DNA from: Flavobacterium sp. UBA7680
Lineage (GTDB): Bacteria > Bacteroidota > Bacteroidia > Flavobacteriales > Flavobacteriaceae
Assembly: GCF_002482975.1 (NCBI RefSeq)
Contig: NZ_DLHA01000028.1
Location: 1 to 64,000, forward strand
Length of the DNA: 64,000 nucleotides
Reading direction: 5' to 3'
Of this stretch, positions 40,522-50,312 are shown in pieces; within the stretch, counting starts at the first letter, position 1; each line of letters begins with the position of its first letter. The position numbers and the translations under genes are program-made. Below the pieces are notes generated by a model that saw nothing but the letters and a program-made list of their open reading frames with translations, had not been told where the DNA came from and made no database searches.

Positions 40522-43110
40522 ATGAGGGAAAAGGCATTCCTACATAATGTAAAATTACTTTGCTTATTAATTTTATTATTATTCATTCCTGTTACAGTTC
40601 TTTCGCAAAAGAAAAAGAAAAAAGAAACAGAGACTGAAGTTGTAAAAGATTCTACTGACTCCAAAAAAGGAAAAAAATATAGTGACCTTATAAAAAAGGG
40701 CACACTTAAAAAAGGACTGTTCAATATCATTCAGGTTAAGACTGATGTTTATTTTGAAATTCAGGATAGTTTGTTTAAAAGAGAATTTCTGATTGTAAAC
40801 AAATTATCACAAGTTCCTTTTCAGATTAACGAAGCTGGTTTAAATAAAGGAATGAATTATGAAAACAAAATCATTTCTTTTTATAAAGATACAATTGCAA
40901 AGAAAGTTTGGGTAAAAACATATGTTCCTAAAGTTTCTTCACCAAAAGAAGATGCCATTACAGCATCTGTAATTGACAATTTCTCTGAATCTATTATTGA
41001 AGTTTTTGATATTGAAACCAAAAACAACGATTCGAGCGCTGTAGTAATTAAAGTAAATAAGATTTTTGACGGAAAACAAAAAAGTTTCAATGATGTTTTG
41101 AGTAACACTGGTATTGGAGGTTCTGTAAAATCTGATTTATCATATATAGAAAGTTTAAAAGCTTTCCCAAAAAATATTGTAATAAAATCACAGCTTTCAA
41201 CTTCTTTTGTCGAAGGCACAGCGTCATTACCAATTACGCTTGGTGTTACAAGTAATATTATTTTATTGGATAAAACTCCAATGAAACCTCGTTTTTCTGA
41301 TAACAGAATTGGTTACTTCTCTGAAAAGCATTGGTATTTTGCCGATGCACAGCAGGCAATGCTTGAAAAAGAATTGATTACCCGCTGGCGTTTAGAACCT
41401 AAGAAAGAAGATGAAGAACGATATTTGAAAGGTGAATTAGTAGAACCTAAAAAACCAATCGTGTATTATATTGATCCATCGACCCCAAAACAGTGGAGAA
41501 AATATATTATTGAAGGCGTACACGATTGGCAGGTTGCTTTTGAAAAAGCGGGATTTAAAAATGCAATTATTGCAAAAGAACCTACTGAAAAAGATTTAGA
41601 TTTTGACATTGATGATGTTCGTTATTCGGTTATTACCTATGCGGCATCACCACAATCCAATGCTATGGGCCCTTCGGTTGTTGACCCAAGAAGCGGAGAA
41701 ATTATTGAAGCCGACATTATATGGTGGCACAATGTTATGACTTCGCTTCAAAGCTGGATGCGTATTCAAACGGGAGCAATCGACCCGAAAGCAAGAGGAA
41801 ATGTATTTAGTGAGGAACACATGGGAGAAGCAATTCGTTTTGTATCGTCTCACGAAGTTGGACATACATTTGGATTAAAACACAATATGGGCGCTTCGTT
41901 CGCTTATGATGTTGAGTCTTTACGTTCAAAAGAATTCACGGCAAAAATGGGCGGCACTGCTCCTTCTATCATGGATTATGCCAGATACAATTATGTAGCA
42001 CAACCGGAAGATAACGTAACTGTAATTACCCCAAAAATTGGTGAGTACGATAAATACGCTATCGAATGGGGTTACAGATGGTACGGTCCAAACGAAAATG
42101 AAACGGCAAGACTAAACGAAGCTATTACAAAACATCAAAACGACCCAATTTATTTTTACGGTGAGCAAGGCTCTCAAATCGATCCTCGTTCACAGTCTGA
42201 AGATTTAGGAAACGATGCTGTAAAAGCAAGCGAGTACGGATTGAAAAACTTAAAACGTGTTGTAGATAATATCTTAAACTGGTCCTACGATAAAGATAAG
42301 TCTTACTACGAAACTGGTAAACTGTATATTGGAGCTATAGGACAATGGCAAACCTACAATGGTCATGTATTAACCAATATTGGCGGTGTTTACTTAAACC
42401 CAACGGTTCACGGCGATAACAAACAGAGTTATGTTCCGGTTCCTGCAGCAATGCAAAAAAGAGCAGTAGATTATTTAGTAAAAAATGTAATTACAATTCC
42501 GCAGTGGTTGTTTTTTAATGACGTTTTAGACAAAACAAATCCGCTGAAAGATTCTCCTTTTGGGCCTTATGAGTACACGCCATATACAATGTCAAGAGCA
42601 TTACAATACGATGTTATATATAGTTTATTCAGCGATGACCGTTTACTTCGAATGACAGAAAATGAATTATATCAGCGAAATAAAACCAACGAGAAGGTTT
42701 TTACCGTAAATGAATTGTTTAAAAAAATGCATCAGAATGTATTTGCAGGAACTATCCAAAACAAATCACTTACTATTCTGGAGCGTATGACACAAAAGAA
42801 TTATGTAGATGTTTTAATTATTTCGACAAATAAATTATTTGAAAAAACAGATGTTAAAAAACCCGTTGAAATACAAGAAACATTACAAATGCCTCATTTA
42901 TGTTCTGTAGATGATGCACATATGGCGAGAAACATTAATAATTCTTTCTTAAAAAGAGTTACAGAAGTAACCTCAGATAAAAAAGGGGAATTAACAAAAG
43001 TACTTCAATTATTAAGAACAAAAAGAAGTACCGGAGATGAATCGACCCAAAATCATTACCGCGATTTAATACAACGAATCGACAAAGCTTTGAACAATAC
43101 AACCTTTTAA
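40522..43110 (+). CDS. Large zinc-dependent metalloprotease (DUF5117/DUF4953 type)
   Basis: 862 residues with a signal peptide (about 1-29). The metzincin-like zinc site is H444-E-V-G-H448-T-F-G-L-K-H454, i.e. HExxHxxGxxH, in the catalytic domain (about 320-560). GGTAPSIMDYARYN after it supplies the Met-turn-like SIMDYARYN. Such proteins in Bacteroidota carry DUF5118, DUF5117 and DUF4953 modules. Exported. It directly precedes a SusC/SusD pair by 21 bases, suggesting that it supplies peptides for import. Confidence 0.9.
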   Translation: MREKAFLHNVKLLCLLILLLFIPVTVLSQKKKKKETETEVVKDSTDSKKGKKYSDLIKKGTLKKGLFNIIQVKTDVYFEIQDSLFKREFLIVNKLSQVPFQINEAGLNKGMNYENKIISFYKDTIAKKVWVKTYVPKVSSPKEDAITASVIDNFSESIIEVFDIETKNNDSSAVVIKVNKIFDGKQKSFNDVLSNTGIGGSVKSDLSYIESLKAFPKNIVIKSQLSTSFVEGTASLPITLGVTSNIILLDKTPMKPRFSDNRIGYFSEKHWYFADAQQAMLEKELITRWRLEPKKEDEERYLKGELVEPKKPIVYYIDPSTPKQWRKYIIEGVHDWQVAFEKAGFKNAIIAKEPTEKDLDFDIDDVRYSVITYAASPQSNAMGPSVVDPRSGEIIEADIIWWHNVMTSLQSWMRIQTGAIDPKARGNVFSEEHMGEAIRFVSSHEVGHTFGLKHNMGASFAYDVESLRSKEFTAKMGGTAPSIMDYARYNYVAQPEDNVTVITPKIGEYDKYAIEWGYRWYGPNENETARLNEAITKHQNDPIYFYGEQGSQIDPRSQSEDLGNDAVKASEYGLKNLKRVVDNILNWSYDKDKSYYETGKLYIGAIGQWQTYNGHVLTNIGGVYLNPTVHGDNKQSYVPVPAAMQKRAVDYLVKNVITIPQWLFFNDVLDKTNPLKDSPFGPYEYTPYTMSRALQYDVIYSLFSDDRLLRMTENELYQRNKTNEKVFTVNELFKKMHQNVFAGTIQNKSLTILERMTQKNYVDVLIISTNKLFEKTDVKKPVEIQETLQMPHLCSVDDAHMARNINNSFLKRVTEVTSDKKGELTKVLQLLRTKRSTGDESTQNHYRDLIQRIDKALNNTTF

Positions 43111-43131
43111 TACATAACCCAAACCCAAAAC

Positions 43132-46100
43132 ATGAAAAAAATTCTACATGCCCTACTGCTGTTCCTGGCCATCGCAGGATATGCGCAGGAAACCCGAACT
43201 ATTACGGGGATCATTCAAGATGAAGCTGACTTGTCGCCAATTCCTGGTGCATCGATCTTTGTTGAGAATAATTCGATCTCAAATAAAACTGCTATGGCAG
43301 GTATTATTCAAAGTGAAGGAATCGGAACTACTACTGATTTTGACGGTAAATTCACATTGAAAATTTCTAAAAACATTACTTCTTTGAGAGTTACATTCAT
43401 GGGATACAAATCGTATACTCTTGAACTTTCTCCTCAAAAAAATTATACGATCAACTTAACATCTGAAACTGCAAAACTTCAGGAGGTTGTTGTAACAGGT
43501 TACCAAAAAATTGAGAAAAGAAAGCTTACTGCTGCGGTTTCTAAAATCGACATGTCTGCAATTCAGCAAACAGGGGTTTCTAGTATTGACCAATTATTGG
43601 TAGGACAAATTGCCGGGGTTGCGGTAAGCACACCATCTGGAGCACCTGGAGCGCCTGCTAAAATCAGGATCAGGGGTACAGCTTCTCTTAATGGTACACA
43701 AGATCCTTTATGGGTACTTGATGGTCTACCTTTAGAAGGAAATGAAGTTCCTAAAAACTTTGACAAAGACAATATCGACGTACTAGGCAACTACTCTATT
43801 GCTGGTTTAAACCCAGACGATATTAAAGATATCACGATTTTAAAAGATGCTGCTGCAACTGCTATTTACGGTGCGCGTGCTGCAAATGGTGTAATCGTTG
43901 TAACCACTAAAAAAGGTAGAGCTGGTAAAATGGTAGTAAGTTTCAATACGAATACATTTATCACGCAAAGACCTCAGTTTTCTAAATTAAACTTGATGAA
44001 CTCAAATGAGAAAATTGATTTAGAACTTAACATGGCAAGCCGTGCAGACTTAACTTACAGAGATACTGGTGGAGATATTTCTCGTATCTTAAACGGATCT
44101 GGTGAACTAGATGCTTACAGAGCTGGAGGATTTTCTTCTTTAAGCCCTGCAACGCAACAATCTATCAATTCTTTAAGAGGAAACAACACAAACTGGGGTA
44201 ACTTATTATACCAAACAGCTATCAACACGCAGCACGGTTTAAGTTTATCTGGTGGTGGAGAAAAATCAGATTATTATTTCTCTTTAGGATACTATGATGA
44301 AAAAGGAGCAACTATTGGAACTGGTTTCAAACGTTACAACTTAACATTAAAAAACAACTATCAAATAACAGATAAATTTAAAGTTGGTGTTGGAATTTTT
44401 GGTTCTGAAAACAAAACTACATCTTACCTTACAGATACAGATGCGTTTACAAACCCATCAAATTACTCAAGAAACGTAAATCCATATTTAACTCCATACA
44501 ACGAAGATGGAAGTTACAAATATGACCCGGATATCGCTGGTTATTCTGGTCGTTATGTTCCTTTTAATATCTTGGAAGAAAGAGCAAATACTTCTTACGA
44601 TTTAAAAACAAGAGCTATTAAAGCATTATTAGATGCTGAATATAAAGTTACTAAAGACTTAAAAGTAACGTCTCAATTAGGTTTACAATTAGACAATACT
44701 GCCAGCGAAAAATTTGCTGGAAAAGAAACTTATTACACAAGAAAACAAAAAGAAAAATCACGTTATTTTACTAACGGAGCTTACAATTATTTCCTTCCGG
44801 AAGGTGGAATTATTCAAAACTCAAATACAGACTTTTTTCAGTATAACTTAAAAACAATGGTAAGTTACAAAACTGAAATTGCTGAAAAACACGAAATCGA
44901 AGCAATGGTTGGTAATGAGTTAAGAAGAAACTACACAACATCTGTTTCAACTAAAGGATTTGGTTTTGATGAGAAAAATTTAACTACGCAACCAATTCTT
45001 TTTCCTAACGCTGGTTTCGCTAAGGAATCTGATTATAAACAATATGCTAAAAGTGAAAATGAAAATGCTTTTGCTTCTTTCTTCGCTACAGCTTCGTATA
45101 CTTACAACAGAAAATATAGTGTATTTGGAAGTGTGAGATACGATGGTTCAGATTTATTTGGTGTAGATCCTAAATACAAATATTTACCACTTTGGTCAAC
45201 ATCTGCATCTTGGGCAGTGTCTGAAGAAGATTTCTTAAAAGACAACTTAACACTTTCTAACTTAAGACTTCGTGCTTCTTACGGTTTACAAGGAAACATT
45301 GATAAAAATACTTCTCCTTACGTAATGGGTACTAACGGAACAACTATTATTTTGCCAGGGCAAACTGAGCCAATTATTACAGTTGACAGCCCGCCAAACG
45401 AAAAATTACGTTGGGAAAAAACTACTAACACAAACGTTGGTGCTGATATAGGTTTATTCAACAACCGTATTAGCCTTGTAACTGATTTATACGGAAGAAA
45501 AAGTTCTGACTTAATTGGTTTAAGAGCACTTCCATTAGAAAATGGTTTTGAATATACAAATATGAACTGGGCACAAGTAAGTAATAAAGGTTACGAAATT
45601 ACTTTGTCTACAAAAAATATCGACCGTCCAAACTTTCAATGGAATACAAGTATTAACTTTTCTCATAACAAAAGTAACATAGACCGTATCGAAGTACGTG
45701 ATACTGATTACTTACCTAATAGAGAAGGTCGTCCGGTAAATGCGGTATTTGGATTTAAAACAAACGGAATCGACGAAAACGGATATCCTTTATTTATCAA
45801 TAAAAAAGGAGAAACTGTAAACTCTCAGACATTCTTTGGTTTATATGATCCATTTGCTGACATTTTCCCAGGAGAATTGGCGCAGTCAAACTTATCAGCT
45901 GCTGAATTTAGAGACTTGTTTACTTACTTAGGAGACAGAGATCCTAAATTTACAGGAGGTATTACCAATACTTTTAAAGTAAGTAATTTTGATTTAACAA
46001 TTGCAGCTTCATTTAATATCAAACAAACTGTTACAAAAACTCCTCCATACAACGGAACAATCGTAGACAGAGGACAAAATTACAGTAGAGATATTTTAGA

Positions 46101-46470
46101 TGCATGGTCACCAACTAATACATCTTCTAATTTACCAGGAATCACTAGTAAAGATTCAGGAACAGGAGATTCTTATATGGCATACCTATGGTATTCTGGA
46201 CAAAATCAAATTCCAACCTACAATTATTTAGATACATGGGTTAGCGAAATGAGTTATATGAGATTAAGCAGTTTGCGTTTAGGTTATACATTCCCTAAAG
46301 CATTTACAGATCAAATTAACATTTCAAGCATCAGACTTAATGTTGAAGCTAGAAACTTATTCGTAATCAGCTCTGATTACAAAGGTTACTTTGACCCGGA
46401 AACTTTCGGAAACATTTATGCACAACCAGTTCCTAAGTCATTCACTTTAGGATGTAATGTAACTTTCTAA
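43132..46470 (+). CDS. SusC/RagA-type TonB-dependent transporter
   Basis: 1112 residues. Signal peptide (1-18), carboxypeptidase-D-like domain (about 22-115) enlarged by an insert around residues 45-68 (NNSISNKTAMAG and IIQSEGIGTTTDFDG), plug (about 120-270; KIRIRGTASLNGTQDPLWVLDGLP, IYGARAANGVIVVTTKKGRAG), then the barrel ending ..FTLGCNVTF. 21 bases after the metalloprotease gene and 11 before SusD, so the three form an uptake operon. Probable ligand: protein fragments, by context. Confidence 0.95.
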   Translation: MKKILHALLLFLAIAGYAQETRTITGIIQDEADLSPIPGASIFVENNSISNKTAMAGIIQSEGIGTTTDFDGKFTLKISKNITSLRVTFMGYKSYTLELSPQKNYTINLTSETAKLQEVVVTGYQKIEKRKLTAAVSKIDMSAIQQTGVSSIDQLLVGQIAGVAVSTPSGAPGAPAKIRIRGTASLNGTQDPLWVLDGLPLEGNEVPKNFDKDNIDVLGNYSIAGLNPDDIKDITILKDAAATAIYGARAANGVIVVTTKKGRAGKMVVSFNTNTFITQRPQFSKLNLMNSNEKIDLELNMASRADLTYRDTGGDISRILNGSGELDAYRAGGFSSLSPATQQSINSLRGNNTNWGNLLYQTAINTQHGLSLSGGGEKSDYYFSLGYYDEKGATIGTGFKRYNLTLKNNYQITDKFKVGVGIFGSENKTTSYLTDTDAFTNPSNYSRNVNPYLTPYNEDGSYKYDPDIAGYSGRYVPFNILEERANTSYDLKTRAIKALLDAEYKVTKDLKVTSQLGLQLDNTASEKFAGKETYYTRKQKEKSRYFTNGAYNYFLPEGGIIQNSNTDFFQYNLKTMVSYKTEIAEKHEIEAMVGNELRRNYTTSVSTKGFGFDEKNLTTQPILFPNAGFAKESDYKQYAKSENENAFASFFATASYTYNRKYSVFGSVRYDGSDLFGVDPKYKYLPLWSTSASWAVSEEDFLKDNLTLSNLRLRASYGLQGNIDKNTSPYVMGTNGTTIILPGQTEPIITVDSPPNEKLRWEKTTNTNVGADIGLFNNRISLVTDLYGRKSSDLIGLRALPLENGFEYTNMNWAQVSNKGYEITLSTKNIDRPNFQWNTSINFSHNKSNIDRIEVRDTDYLPNREGRPVNAVFGFKTNGIDENGYPLFINKKGETVNSQTFFGLYDPFADIFPGELAQSNLSAAEFRDLFTYLGDRDPKFTGGITNTFKVSNFDLTIAASFNIKQTVTKTPPYNGTIVDRGQNYSRDILDAWSPTNTSSNLPGITSKDSGTGDSYMAYLWYSGQNQIPTYNYLDTWVSEMSYMRLSSLRLGYTFPKAFTDQINISSIRLNVEARNLFVISSDYKGYFDPETFGNIYAQPVPKSFTLGCNVTF

Positions 46471-46481
46471 TAAAAATAAAG

Positions 46482-47801
46482 ATGAAAAAATTCTCAAAAT
46501 ATATACTACTTTTTGCTGCAGCACTTGCAGTAACAAGCTGTGATGACTATCTGGATATCCAACCAGTTGGTCGTGTTATCCCAGAAACATTAGAGCAGTA
46601 CCGCGCAGTTTTAACAAAAGGATACGACGTATATCCTGAACACAAATCATTAACGGCAGTTCGTACAGACGAATTAACGATGAATGAATTTAGTGATGAC
46701 GTAACATACTACAGAGATATTTATATTTGGAAAGATGCAAATCCGGATCGTATTACAACTACTTTTCAATATGCAGATTTATACAAAACTATCTTTTATA
46801 CAAACGTAATCATTAACGAAGCGTCTAAAAAATTAGATGTAACTCCAGAAAGAAACCAGTTAGTTGGAGAAGCTTATGCATTGAGAGCAATGGCTTACTT
46901 TGATTTAATTAACCTTTTTGGAAAACCTTACAATGCAGCAACTGCAGGTTCAGACAAAGGAGTTCCATTAGCGTTAGAGATTGATTTAGAGCAAGCTTTC
47001 GTACCTCAGACAGTAGAAGTAATTTACAATCAAATTATTTCTGATACTCAGGAAGCTGAAAAATTCATCAACAAAGATTCTCAAACAAAAGGTTTAAACT
47101 ACCGTTTCTCTAAAGTTGCTTTATACAGTTTAGAAAGCCGTATTTATTTATATGTACAACAATGGCAAAAATCGCTTGACGCTGCAAATAAAGCGTTAGC
47201 AATTAACAACGCTTTAGTTGATTTAAAGGCTACACCTGTATTCGCAACAAAATACGATTCAAAAGAATCTATTTTAGCTCTTGAAGATGGTTTAATAAAC
47301 AACTTAAAAGGTGCCGTTTATGCTTCACCAGATTTAATTGGTGCTTACAGCAAAACAACTGATTTACGTTTTCCTCTTTATTTCTTAGCAAGCGGAAGCC
47401 GTTACAGAATTCAAAAAGGTGGAAATATTGATCAAAAATGTTCTTTCAGAACTTCTGAGTTGTATTTAACAAAAGCAGAAACGTCATTAAAACTGAACAA
47501 CATTGCTGATGCAAAAACAACTGTTTTAAGTTTTATCAAAAACAGATACACAGCAGCTGCTTATATACAACTTGAAATTGAAGTTAATGCAATGAATGCT
47601 GCAGATTTAACAAACTTCATTTATGAAGAAAGACACCGTGAGTTTGCTGTTGAAGGACAGCGTTGGTTTGATTTAAGAAGAACATCTCAAAAACAAATCG
47701 TTCACACTTTTGACGGTGATAATTATACATTGATACAAAACGATCCGCGATATACCATTATTTACCCGGCAGACGCGAGATTAAACAATCCCAATCTATA
47801 A
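46482..47801 (+). CDS. SusD/RagB-family lipoprotein
   Basis: 439 residues. Lipobox VTSC with lipidation at C20, followed by DDYLDIQPVGRVIPETLEQY. GEAYALRAMAYFDLINLFGKPYN and FIYEERHREFAVEGQRWFDLRR are typical of the family. It caps the SusC protein encoded 11 bases upstream and binds the imported ligand at the cell surface. Followed by an intrinsic terminator, so it closes the operon. Confidence 0.94.
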   Translation: MKKFSKYILLFAAALAVTSCDDYLDIQPVGRVIPETLEQYRAVLTKGYDVYPEHKSLTAVRTDELTMNEFSDDVTYYRDIYIWKDANPDRITTTFQYADLYKTIFYTNVIINEASKKLDVTPERNQLVGEAYALRAMAYFDLINLFGKPYNAATAGSDKGVPLALEIDLEQAFVPQTVEVIYNQIISDTQEAEKFINKDSQTKGLNYRFSKVALYSLESRIYLYVQQWQKSLDAANKALAINNALVDLKATPVFATKYDSKESILALEDGLINNLKGAVYASPDLIGAYSKTTDLRFPLYFLASGSRYRIQKGGNIDQKCSFRTSELYLTKAETSLKLNNIADAKTTVLSFIKNRYTAAAYIQLEIEVNAMNAADLTNFIYEERHREFAVEGQRWFDLRRTSQKQIVHTFDGDNYTLIQNDPRYTIIYPADARLNNPNL

Positions 47802-47820
47802 ATACCTATTGTTTTTTTTT

Positions 47821-47855
47821 AAAGAGGTCCAGTTTTTACAGCTGGGCCTCTTTTG
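47821..47855 (+). terminator. Intrinsic terminator after SusD
   Basis: AAAGAGGTCCAG pairs with CTGGGCCTCTTT (one G-U) across a 9-base loop and ends in TTTT. It is preceded by T9 and lies 20 bases after the SusD stop. Confidence 0.85.
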
Positions 47856-47924
47856 CATTTATTCATATCAAAAACATCGGGAACGTTTTCAAACGTTGGT
47901 GCACTACACAATAACGATTCGTTT

Positions 47925-48060
47925 CCTGTGGTTGAAACCACAGGCTATATTTAAAATAAAAACACAAATTTTTACCAATGCTTAATAAACATAGCCCGTG
48001 GTTTCAACCACGGGAACACAATATAATCACAATCCTTAACCCGCCGTTGAAACCACGAAT
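47925..48060. repeat. GTGGTTGAAACCAC palindromic repeats
   Basis: CCTGTGGTTGAAACCACAGG at 47927, CCCGTGGTTTCAACCACGGG at 47995 and a partial GCCGTTGAAACCACG near 48043 are three copies of one palindrome in the 415-bp gap. The first two are joined to CTATATTT and AACATAG arms, forming a larger inverted repeat. Confidence 0.75.
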
Positions 48061-48124
48061 AATAATTGAAACATAACAAAAAAGATTAAATAACAACAAA
48101 ACTGCAAACTCCTATAAAAACTTG

Positions 48125-48154
48125 TTGTAAAAAAACTATAGACAATTATATTTG
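48125..48154 (+). promoter_or_regulatory. Canonical promoter for the LytTR regulator gene
   Basis: TTG at 48125-48127, a 19-base spacer and TATATTTG at 48147-48154 match the Bacteroidota consensus exactly. Start of transcription is expected near 48161, with a leader of about 55 nt. This shows that the regulator has its own promoter, separate from the SusCD operon. Confidence 0.65.
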
Positions 48155-48216
48155 CAAAATCATTTAAGAGCTTCTCACTTAAAAATGAAACTTTTTAACT
48201 TTATCTCAAAAGGAAA

Positions 48217-48981
48217 ATGAAAATTGCCATTGTCGAAGACGAATATCTTGCATCCACTTACCTAAAGTCAATTTTAGAACAGCAGGACATTTTACAGATT
48301 GCCGAAATCGCAGTTTTAAAATCGGTAAAGGAAGCAGTCGAATTTTTTAAACAAAACAATGTTGACTTAGCTTTTATGGATATTCATTTGGGCGACGGAA
48401 AAAGTCTCGAAATATTTGAGAAAGCCACAATCTCCTGCCCTGTCATTTTTGTTACCGCTTATGACTCTTATGCCATTTCGGTTTTCAAACACTTTACAAT
48501 TGATTATCTTTTAAAACCTTTTGAAGAACAAGAACTATTAGAAGCCCTAACCAAATTCAAAAAAATAAAAGACAGTTTTAATGCCGATGCAACGCTACAA
48601 TCTTTAGTAGCCATTGAAAATCCTGAAACAAACAAAATACAACGTCATTTTTTAGTAAATCACGGCTATAAACTAATTTCAGTAAACGAATCTGAAATTA
48701 CCTATTTTGCCGCATCAGGAAAGCATTTATTTATCTATGTAAAATCAGGAAACAGTTATTTGTACAACAGCACAATTACAGATATTATAAACAGCCTCGA
48801 TCCGTTTATCTTTTTTAAAATAAACCGAAAATATATCGTACACCGAAATATTATAAAAGAAGTCGTAAAACATTCGCATCAAAAAATCGAAGTCATTCTT
48901 ACCGTTCCTCCTATCGAAAACGATCCGATAATTATCAGTAAAAAAGAAATAAACAATTTCAAAAACTGGCTCGATCAATAA
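48217..48981 (+). CDS. LytTR-family response regulator
   Basis: 254 residues. Receiver domain (about 2-120) with ED at 9-10, phospho-acceptor D55 in LAFMDIHLGDG and the conserved K in LLKPFEEQELL. A LytTR DNA-binding domain follows (about 145-250): FLVNHGYKLISVNESEITYFAASGKHLFIYV (in pieces) and FFKINRKYIVHRNII. Such regulators pair with LytS/YehU kinases. The only one in the window is at 38826, on the other side of the metalloprotease-SusCD operon, which is a likely target. Confidence 0.93.
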   Translation: MKIAIVEDEYLASTYLKSILEQQDILQIAEIAVLKSVKEAVEFFKQNNVDLAFMDIHLGDGKSLEIFEKATISCPVIFVTAYDSYAISVFKHFTIDYLLKPFEEQELLEALTKFKKIKDSFNADATLQSLVAIENPETNKIQRHFLVNHGYKLISVNESEITYFAASGKHLFIYVKSGNSYLYNSTITDIINSLDPFIFFKINRKYIVHRNIIKEVVKHSHQKIEVILTVPPIENDPIIISKKEINNFKNWLDQ

Positions 48982-49182
48982 AACGGATCATTTTTTTGAA
49001 TCGCAAAAACATTAAAATTTACGCTTTCGCGGAAAATTGAAAACTGCATAATTCACAATTTGAAGTTTTAAACTGACCAAATAAGTGTCAAAATCATTCT
49101 AAAAAGTTAAAATAGCGTTATAAGAATCATAAAGTTGATATTATGTAACTTAGAGTATAACTTTCTTCATTTTAGAATTCTT

Positions 49183-49190
49183 TATCTTTG
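49183..49190 (+). promoter_or_regulatory. Likely -7 element for the HNH-like gene
   Basis: TATCTTTG matches TAnnTTTG 15 bases before the ATG at 49206. No clear TTG at -33. The rest of 48982-49182 has nothing recognisable. Confidence 0.35.
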
Positions 49191-49205
49191 AGAGACAAAA
49201 TTTAA

Positions 49206-49802
49206 ATGAAAAAGAAAATGCCACATAACAGATTTTATCCTAACGAAGAATTCAAAGAAATAGAAATAAACGCATCATTACAACTTAAATACGCAATTTC
49301 AAACAGAGGAAGATTAATAAGCTTTACAGATGAAATTGAAAACGGCCGAATCCTTAAAGGCGGTTTAAGCGATGGATATCCTACTTTTAGATTTAAGGTT
49401 AAAAAAGATGACAAAATCATCAACAAATATTTATTTCTCTACAAATTAGTTGCTCAATATTTTCTTCCAAAACAATCAGAAGATCAAACCTATGTTCTGC
49501 ATCTCGATTACAACCGAAGCAATGACGATATCAGCAATTTACGCTGGGCAACAAAACAAGAAATGATGGCGCACAGCCGCAAAAGTCCGCGAGTGATTCA
49601 GGCAAAGAAAAACCTGATCGAACACAACTTAAAAGCCGACGGACGAAAATTAACGACCACAAAAGTCATGTTAATCAAAAAAATACTGGCAAGACCAGAA
49701 CAAAAAACACGTCTTAAAATGATTGCTAAACAATTCGGCGTAAGCGAAATGCAGATTCGCAGAATTGCCAGCGGCGAAAACTGGGGACACGTGAAAGTTT
49801 AA
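49206..49802 (+). CDS. NUMOD4/HNH-like protein with C-terminal helix-turn-helix
   Basis: 198 residues. The N-terminal part (about 12-60) resembles NUMOD4 (AISNRGRLISF, LKGGLSDGYPTFRF). An HNH-like core follows, with H99 in HLDYNRSNDDISNLRWAT, the usual H-N-N-LRW arrangement of phage and homing-type HNH proteins. The C-terminal part (about 155-198) reads as a helix-turn-helix (MIAKQFGVSEMQIRRIASGENWGHV). It may be a domesticated endonuclease or a DNA-binding regulator. No intron, intein or phage gene is adjacent. Domain recognition is moderate. Confidence 0.65.
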   Translation: MKKKMPHNRFYPNEEFKEIEINASLQLKYAISNRGRLISFTDEIENGRILKGGLSDGYPTFRFKVKKDDKIINKYLFLYKLVAQYFLPKQSEDQTYVLHLDYNRSNDDISNLRWATKQEMMAHSRKSPRVIQAKKNLIEHNLKADGRKLTTTKVMLIKKILARPEQKTRLKMIAKQFGVSEMQIRRIASGENWGHVKV

Positions 49803-50145
49803 TTATTAATTGTAAATGGTGAATTGTTAATGGCTGAGAATGCTTAATTAATAATTCACCATTTATAATTTACAACTATTTTGTCAGGCTGAGCGAAGTC
49901 TTTGTCAAGCTGAGCGAAGTCTTTGTCAAGCTGAGCGAAGTCGAAGCCAACGCAAACCTCTTCCACATAGTTCCATGACAACAAAATATAAAGCCACAGA
50001 TTACAGAGATTAAACGGATTTTAAAAATCTTTTTAATCCTGAAAATCTGTGGCTTTATTTTTTTAATAATTTCTGTCACTCTGAGCGAAGTCGAAGAGCT
50101 TTTTTACAAGTAGCAGGGCTTCGACTTCGCTCAGAGTGACAAATG
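49803..50145. repeat. Cluster of dispersed inverted repeats
   Basis: The 510-bp gap before lpdA (49803-50312) is mainly repeats. 49806-49876 has TTGTAAATGGTGAATTGTTAA and its inverse. At 49884-49942 the unit GTCAAGCTGAGCGAAGTCTTT (first copy GTCAGGC) is tandemly repeated three times, the last continuing to GAAG. 49988-50060 holds CCACAGATTACAGAGATTAAAC and AATCTGTGG. 50073-50140 is a hairpin with TCTGAGCGAAGTCGAAG and its exact inverse. No gene. Confidence 0.8.
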
Positions 50146-50312
50146 AATCAATATTTCAAATTTTCCACATTTTACCTTTTTACTTTTTTACATGATACTC
50201 TTTTTAAAATAAATCATTAAATTCGCAAGCACAAATAACAAAAGAAAATCGACAAGTGAGTTTCGGAATCTATAAACCTCATTTTCGATAGTTAATACTA
50301 AAAACACAAAAA

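Noticed and set aside
49876..50079. Minus-strand frame with SLSLTKT repeats
   Set aside because: Product of three tandem copies of the GCTGAGCGAAGTC intergenic repeat; no gene features.
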